DNA of 64,000 bases from Euptelea pleiosperma (Eukaryota; Streptophyta; Magnoliopsida; Ranunculales; Eupteleaceae): positions 23,314,154 through 23,378,153 of the forward strand of contig CM068552.1 of NCBI GenBank assembly GCA_035048495.1, written 5' to 3'. The notes under the pieces were generated by a model. The model did no database searches and had not been told where the DNA came from. It worked only from the letters and a program-made list of their open reading frames with translations. Positions 57,176 to 64,000 of the stretch are shown here, in pieces. The translations under genes were made by a program, and so were the position numbers. Within the stretch, counting starts at the first letter, position 1; every line of letters begins with the position of its first letter.

Positions 57176-58720
57176 AAGGTCACATCCATGGAAATAATCC
57201 GCTTCCTAGAAGGGGGTGATAACACATGTGCCCCTTAGGGAAGAAGAATAGCCAAGGAAGACTCATTTGAGAGCCTTGGGATCCAATTTGGTGCGGTTGG
57301 GACCAAGAATGTGAACATAACAAATACATCCAAACACACGAGGGGGAACAACAAACAATGGACAATCCGGTTTAAGAATCTGATAAGGAGTGCGAAAATG
57401 CGTGTGGGATGGCATGCGATTAATCAGGAAAACAGCAATTAGAACAGCATCACACCAGAAAGATTTAGGCGTAGAACTACCAATAAGAAGGGAGCGAGAT
57501 ACCTCAAGAAGATGACGGTTCTTTCGTTCAGCGACACCATTTTGTTGAGTATAGTTGTAGGAATGCCGATGACCAATCCCTTGGACATCGAGATAAGTTG
57601 AAGACCACCAACCATATATTCGCCCCCTTAATCAGTACGGAAGTGTTTGATCAAAGTACCAAACTGTGTCTGGATCATCCTATGAAAAGTTTGAAATATG
57701 GAATAGACTTCATCTTTAGATTTCATAAGGTATATTCAGGTACACCTGGTATGATCATTAACAAAACTAACAAAATATCGAAAACCAAGAGGTGAAGTAA
57801 CTAGGGCAAGACCCACACGTCAGAGTGTACAGTATCAAACGGAAGCAAACTACGATTGCCCCTGGAAGGGTAAGAGGAGCGACAGTGTTTGGCAAGCTCA
57901 CAAGTTTCACAATGCAAATCACTCATAGAAACAGAAGTAAATAAAGAAAGATGCAAGAGTTGAAATATGTCCAAGGCGAGTATGTCAACACAAAATAGAC
58001 TCGAGACTACTACTACTACTACTACGGGACTGAAGTGTGGTAGGCTCCACAGGCGGTCCATCGAGAAGATAGTCCATCAACTTAATGTCCAGTGCCAATC
58101 GTCCTCCTCGTCTCCAAGTCCTGAAACACACGTGAAGTAGGGGAAAAAGTGACACTTCAGTTTATGCTTTTAGTGAGAGAGCTAACATAAAGGACTAAGG
58201 AGAGGTGGAAGTTGTGTGTTTGTTGTCCTTTCTAGTCTCATTCATACTATGGAATAAATGGTTTAAGGTGTTGTTGTACGAAACGAAGCGCACTAAGCCC
58301 AAGTAGAGCTAATGAGAGTCGCCTTGGTCCATGAAGGAAAAGCTCAAGCTGTATCTCCTTGCTCTGGTAGCTCAAAGGCCACCGACCCTACTCTAGTTGG
58401 TGACCCCCAACTCGTTAGAGATAAAGAAAGGGACATGTAAAATAGAAGATAAGGAGAACTTAGGAAAAAGATGTACATTTCCTTTCCCAAAAACAGAAGA
58501 AAGAGAACCATCAGCAGTTTTAACTTTATCTCTACCAGAGCAAATAGAATAGGAAGAGAAGAGTGAAGGGTTACCCGTAATGGGTTCTGAAGCACCTGAA
58601 TCAATGATCCAAGCAGGACTGGGTCAAGCAGTAGACACATGATGGGCATTGCTAATGGTACTTGACTGAGCAAAGGAAGTGGATGTGGCAGAAGAACCCT
58701 CAAGCTGGGCAAGGAACCTC
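57176..58720 (-). pseudogene. Copia integrase and GAG-pre-integrase, broken
   Basis: On the - strand, 'HCETCELAKHCRSSYPSRG' followed by 'DTVHSDVWVLP' (about 57905-57805) gives the zinc-finger end of the GAG-pre-integrase domain and the first catalytic Asp of integrase. Integrase pieces follow in several frames down to about 57180. The upstream part (about 58344-58712) holds the protease area in broken frames. A (TAC)n run at 58009-58023 lies in the coding area. Confidence 0.75.
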
Positions 58721-58879
58721 CGGAGGTTGTCTATCTCAGATGGTTACACAGGCAAAGTGCAGGATGGGGAACCCTGAGTAACCACAAGTGGAGATGTCCA
58801 AGTAGGCGAATCCTGGGGAAGACAAACAGAAGTCTCTGAAATGGCACTGTGAGCAGCGGGTGCCGCTAGACGAGTGAAG

Positions 58880-59793
58880 TGGGGAGGACGACCATGTAAC
58901 TCCCAGCACTTAGACTTCACATGTCCAAGACAGCCACAGTAGTCACGCTTGGGTTGTTCCCGAGTAGAAAATCGCCCAGTGGATGGTGTTGATGGTGGTG
59001 CAAACGGTGTCCCTGAAGGAGTGAAGGTACGGTTCTTCTGGGGGTACTAAGGAGTGGATGCAAAGATAGACACAAGAGTTGATCTGTCCGATACGGAGAT
59101 GGGGGTCATCACACTACGGCAGCTCTCCTCACTCTGAACATACGAGTAAACCTGACTGAGAGAGGGAAGTTTGTCCCGGCTAAGAATCTGAACCCGAGCT
59201 AGCTCATACTCGGAGTTAAGCCCCGCAAGAAATTCGAAAATCCGTGTTCCTTGACCAATTTCCGATATCGGGTAACATAGAGAGTGCTTGAACAATCAGG
59301 CTGATAGGTGTGGTAATAATCAAGCTCCTCCCACATGCTCTGAAGCGGAACAAAGTAATCAGATAAGCTCTTATCCCCCTGCTAGAGATGAGAGATACTC
59401 TGGCGAAGCTGAAACGCATGGGCTAAAATTTGCTGCTGTGGAGAGAAAGTCTGAGAAGCAATGTCCCATACAGCCTTAGCTGTGTCCATGAATAAAAAAC
59501 CACGACTGATGTGTGGCTCCATGGAATTGAGAAGCCATGACATGATGGTGAGATTGTCTCCCATTTCCCTGAAAAAGGGTCATTTGCAGTCATTTTCCTC
59601 AGCCACCAATATACATCCGTGCTGCCCTAGACCATTCCAAATAATTTTTCCCATTTAACTTAACAGATGTAATCTATAAGCCGAGATTCTCGAAGCTAAC
59701 ACGAGTCAGAATTTGGCCTCCGGCACCACTTGAGAGAGCTTCGATGCTCCCAGAGAACCCTCTAGTAAAGACAGTGGGAAGATCGGTAGCCAT
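58880..59793 (-). pseudogene. Copia gag, broken
   Basis: The likely start ATG is at 59793 (MATDLPTVFTRGFSG). A TAG follows within 40 codons (ENLGL*ITSVKLNGKNY). Further pieces are 'NLTIMSWLLNSMEPHISRGF' (about 59550-59490) and 'FEFLAGLNSEYELARVQIL' (about 59240-59180). A CCHC knuckle (CDYCGCLGHVKSKC, about 58950-58905) ends it. The small stops and frame changes show decay. Confidence 0.8.
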
Positions 59794-60426
59794 CTCCACA
59801 CAAAAGATACAAAGGAGTTCGTAGAACACACAATCAAACCCTCACCACACTTAACATCCCAAAGCAAGAAATAATAACCCCGAAAAGGTTTAAGGACCCC
59901 TCAAACAAAACAAGAAGTGATAGATATGCACCAAGGAGGCAAACATAAGCCTCTAAGTAAGCTTCAATGGTTTATGAACCATTGAGCAGCCTCAAAAAGG
60001 GCTAAAAAGCCGTCGGCGGTAATATTAGAGTGTAGTTTTCGACTCTACTCCGTCAAATCTCCATGGATCTTCGCGAGGAAGGTCCCAAATGAAAGCTTAT
60101 ATTGTAAAGGACCAGAGTCGAGCAACAAAGCTCAGCAAGAAGTGATGTGGAGAAGAGAAAATTGACTGGAAGGAAAAAATGAGAAATTACCTTTTCTCTT
60201 AAACAGGGCACGACATTCCATCAAGATCGCCTCAAAAAAATCGGTAAAAATCAACAAAAAATCCGTAAAATCGAGAACCTTCAAGGGGTAGACTTCCCGG
60301 AGCATCTATCCGTAGGGCTGGTGACGTCAATCGTACGGCCTGATGACATCAGCATGCCATGTCAGCCGCCAGTCACCTCCTTCCTTGATTCTGGTCTGAA
60401 ATTTCTCAGAGGTGATGTAGGGTTTG

Positions 60427-60438
60427 GCTCCGATACCA
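60427..60438 (-). other. Primer binding site, initiator tRNA-Met type
   Basis: On the - strand, TGGTATCGGAGC directly follows the 5' LTR end. The usual site is TGGTATCAGAGC, so there is one mismatch. Its direct contact with ..CAACT also supports the LTR end. Confidence 0.85.
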
Positions 60439-60621
60439 AGTTGAATTTAAGATTAGAGTTTCAAGAGAAGAGAAGAAGAGAGAGATTAGGGTTTTCTTGA
60501 GAGCATGTGTAAATTACATGACTCCCTACTATTCAATATATGTGAGGAAAATACAATGGACAAGAATGCCCTTACAAAATGTATAGGGTCGCTAACATCA
60601 TAAAGGGTACACCTGACAACA
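60439..60621 (-). mobile_element. Copia 5' LTR, 183 bp
   Basis: It runs from TGTTGTCAGGTGTACCC (60621 leftward) to AAATTCAACT (60439). It carries a few extra GAGA bases relative to the 3' LTR. Confidence 0.9.
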
Positions 60622-60626
60622 ATTAT

Positions 60627-62310
60627 CACAAATAATCAAGGGCTGAACTTGATTAAGCCAAAAGGACTATAAAAGACAACTTTTTCTGAATCAAAAGAGA
60701 ACATGGCAAGCTCTAATAAAAGGAGCTAGTTTCCAAAACCACCTAAAAAGGTGGTCCTTAATCAAAAAGGACACATGGTGGGTTTTAAAAATGACAGAAG
60801 TCTCTCTCCACAACAAAGAAGGCTCCAAAAGAGCACTCGTAGTTTGAGAAGCCTTCTCATTGGCTAATCAAGAAAAAGTTGTACAATAAATACAACTCAA
60901 CCTTCCCTTTTTTTTATAAAAATTGGCTTGGGTGAGCATTTTAGCATATTTAGAAGCTTTTACATACAAAAAACCTCTTACAGCACTTTACATTCAAAGG
61001 AGAACTTCAGGAATCTAACAAGAACTTTGCAACAGGAGTAGAGAGGACTTGAAGACAAGTGTCCCAAGGAGTATTAAACTTTAAAGACCATAGTAATGGC
61101 CTTAAACAGGTAACAAACCTAAAGTTTGCTTTCCAATTTCTTCTCTTTTATACTCTTCATCCCAGAAAACAGAACAACCTATGTAGAAGACCACAAAAAT
61201 GAGAAGAAACACTCTCTCAACTCTCTAGAAATTCATTCAAAGAGTCCCTCTAACAAGAGATACTTATAGCAAACCCTGGCCCTAAAGTGAATCCAACCCG
61301 TTGGATCACCATAACACATTCCAACCATTCATTGTAGTAAAATTAACCAAAATATCCCCATTGGTAAACTACCATAAAATACCTTCCCATCTTATTACGA
61401 TACCCTCTTACTCTCTGTTTACATCAGATTCCCCTTCTCAAAAGAAAACTTGTCCTCAAGTTTTGTCTTATTCTCTTGGGAAATATTACTCTTGTGCCTA
61501 AGAATGTTAATTTTGCATCAACGCCGATGGTAAACTTCATCTTCACAGAGCCAAATGATCCATGAATGTATTATGTTCAATTAAGAGCACCAATGACTCT
61601 TTTCTATAATGACCGGTCTATCTAACGGGCATGCTTTGATGATCCCAAACTAAGAGACCAAGGGCAAGATGCAGAGACTAACCCCATGAGTCACTTGGTC
61701 TTGAGGTAGTACAAACTCAATTTCATTGTAGACCTCAAGCTCCAAACCTCTTGTCCAATAGTTGGAGAGTGATGCAAAAACAAGACTCGGGGGCAGCACG
61801 AAACTCATATAAACCAATTCTTAAAATCATGCTTCCCAACAAATAGAAGGTGGGTGAATCCATGGAAGAGCTTAGGTTCATCATAAGCATTGACATCATA
61901 AATGGGGTTACCGTAAATGTTTAGTTCTTCAACTTCTTTATCAAAGATCAGATTGTGATAGAAATTGGAACTGGCTATCTCATTCCCTAGTCACTTTCTT
62001 TTCCATGTCTTCTCCCGTATCCTCGATGACGAGAACCCCACTATCAAAGATATGCTCATAACCATCATCTCCGATCACCTCATAAAAAATTGGAACATTG
62101 TTAAGGTTAAACCAGTGATCTTTTTCTTGGATCATTTCCTCATCAAATAGAGACCCACTGTTCTCTTCTCCCCATTGTCAATTGTTCTCTTTTTCTTGGC
62201 TATTTCAATTGATGGATTCTTGTAGGTCTAGAAGTGCCTGATAGATCTATGCGTTTGTGGCATGACTCATACGAAAATCATTGCCTTGAAGACCACGCAT
62301 AATCATCAAA
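60627..62310. other. Unassigned, possibly old retroelement interior
   Basis: I see no intact gene. TTCTCAAAAGAAAACTTGTC (about 61436) and TGTCCTCAAGTTTT resemble text often found near gypsy gag/pol joins, but the frames are short and stopped. Confidence 0.3.
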
Positions 62311-62320
62311 TCTGATACCA
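62311..62320 (-). other. Possible primer binding site
   Basis: TGGTATCAGA on the - strand matches the initiator tRNA-Met primer site. If real, an LTR should end just to its right, but I see no clear CA end or matching LTR, so this may be chance. Confidence 0.3.
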
Positions 62321-64000
62321 GGTATATTGTATTACAGTACTCTTGTTATACACTAAATATCTGGATCATGTGATTTTGTTCTAATGACGTAATATGATCC
62401 ATCCTAATCTCATGAGTCCAATGGTATGAGGTTTGCGCCAAACGGAGGATAACTACCCTCAAAATAAATCATAACAAAGGTTTGGCATATATGAGGTACA
62501 CAACAATAAGGTATATTGGCAACACCGTGTTTTTTTTCTTTAAGTTCAAACAAGTTTGGGTTTCGGGTCCAATTCAGATCTCGGGTTGGGTGACCCTCGT
62601 CTTTTTATCCCGTTTTCTTAAAACAAATTGAATATGATGATTGTGTCCCCATCTTCAACTTAGCTTTCAACAAGAATTAGGGTTTAGGGGGTTAGGTCTA
62701 CATCCTCACAATAACAGGGGAAATCGTGCAACACTACACATGATTTCGCATTCCCCAATCCTTCTTCTCTTCTTGTTCTCTTTCTCTTCCTCTCCCGATC
62801 TACACTTCTCTTTTTCTATTGATTGAAACCTAGATATATCCTATGATACCCAGGCTCTTCTATTTACCCCACCATACCTGTGTCGACGCGTCACGACACA
62901 ACATGGGTATGGGTAGTGTCAGATCTGCCAAATACGTGTTCGATTTTCCTAGCACATTTTTTTCTATGTTGGGTATGTACCCAACAAGTCAGACACACCC
63001 AGTACGGCAAGAAAGAGGAAAAAAGAGAGGAAATAAAATTTACACTTAACATGATAGTTACAACCCTAATCAAAAAATGAAATAGCTTGTATATGATTCA
63101 CTATTCAATTGTACAACTACAATTATAATTATAATTAAAATAACATCAAGGTAAAACAAAAAATATATAATATTAACTATCTAGTTGTGTCCAAGTACCC
63201 CAAAATTTGGGGGTTCAGCAAGTCCGGCACTTTGAGAGATGTACCCGTATCAGACACATGTACCCATACCCAAGTAACATAGGGTATTTGTGCGTACCTT
63301 GGTTAGAAGCAAAAACCCTATACTTATCCCAACTAAGATCCCGGTAGATGTTGATGGGCATGTATTCATGGTCAGGATAGTGCTAGAGGGAGACCTTCAT
63401 ATGGTATTAGAATAAACCGAAGTTTTGGCAAATTTTACTATCCAAGACTGAAACTTTAAATAGATGTTAAGTGTTTAAAACCCATTTTTTCAATATGTCC
63501 TTGCTTTTGGGAGCTTCTTAGGTGAAAAATGATCACCTCATTAAGACATTTCAACAAATCAAAATCAATTTGTAGGGGTTGAGTTCAATATCGAATGCTC
63601 ATTAGATTGCGTATGTTCAAGTCGTTCATCAATAAAAACTATTATTCTCTATAATACCATTTTCCTTCATTCATTTAAGTTTGTAAGGTAGAAGCATGGG
63701 TTTCTGATCAACCTCATGATTCGTAGAAGTAAATAAAATTTTATTAGATAACTTTGTCTGAGAAACAAATTGACCGATCAGACCTTACCATTAGAACGTA
63801 TTCTAAAAATTACCCAGCATTGATAGTAAGTACGCTCAAATCAGAGCTAAGATCAATCTCCAAGTAATTCCTCAAGATACGCATAAATGACCCCCAAAAA
63901 AACACTTTTTGATTAGATAATTTTCTGACGAATCGGACCACACCATCGCATAGATCTCGTTGAAACATAAAAAAAAATTGACTATAAGATCACACAAATC
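62321..64000. other. Unassigned AT-rich sequence to the window end
   Basis: No gene is recognised. Two TACCCA-rich stretches (GGGTATGTACCCAACAAGTC near 62970; GTACCCATACCCAAG near 63260) are partly inverted and may bound a short MITE. Open frames here are small and featureless. Confidence 0.35.

Larger units (their letters stand above)
55601..60621 (-). mobile_element. Copia retrotransposon, 5.0 kb, TG..CT LTR ends
   Basis: The LTRs are 60439-60621 (5') and 55601-55777 (3'), about 180 bp each. The target duplication ATTAT is perfect (55596-55600 and 60622-60626). LTRs differ at about nine positions plus a small indel, about 5%. Internal order on the - strand is primer site, gag, GAG-pre-integrase, integrase, RT, RNase H, polypurine tract, as in copia. 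Frames are broken in gag and integrase, and the RNase H start is deleted, so it is not autonomous. Confidence 0.95.

Overview
This is a stretch of a flowering-plant nuclear genome. Two host genes look intact: an assimilatory nitrate reductase (4 exons, 37959-42431, + strand) and a small gene for the mitochondrial copper chaperone COX17 (53083-53337, - strand). The rest is mostly transposable elements: Athila-type Ty3/gypsy and Ty1/copia LTR retrotransposons, solo LTRs, LINE 3' ends, and many non-autonomous DNA transposons (PIF/Harbinger, hAT and Mutator types). Intron structure, TATA boxes, tRNA-primed LTR elements and MITEs show a higher plant. I cannot place the species.

1-12539 holds nested LTRs: a truncated Athila-like LTR (1-1528, -), a tandem array with a ~150 bp period (1529-2800), a + strand Athila-like LTR from 3962, and a + strand 3' LTR (6098-12249). 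That 3' LTR is split by an inverted solo LTR of its own family (7075-11673, target duplication AACAC), which is itself split by an Athila solo LTR (8470-11396).

12936-36290 is a layered nest. The outermost layer is a decayed - strand copia element. Inside it is a ~1.57 kb PIF/Harbinger-like element (16292-35102, TTA duplication) carrying a piece of an mTERF gene. Inside the mTERF piece is a full-length Athila-type retrotransposon (17111-34348, CACCA duplication). Its 5' LTR in turn holds an inverted solo LTR of the same family (18418-21051, CAAGG duplication). These duplications fix the order of events.

36291-42900 is the nitrate reductase locus. A Mutator-like MITE (36630-36992) and a Tourist-like MITE (37127-37550) sit just upstream, a Mutator-like foldback element lies in intron 2, and a palindromic repeat lies in intron 3.

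42770-52100 is a MITE and foldback cluster. It has two sister hAT MITEs with perfect 8 bp duplications, a 2.3 kb foldback with LINE remnants, a solo LTR (46222-47456), a (CT)n run and an array of self-complementary GGCGCC motifs.

52100-64000 holds COX17, a 5.0 kb copia element (55601-60621, -) with non-canonical TG..CT LTR ends, and AT-rich sequence in which I recognise no gene.
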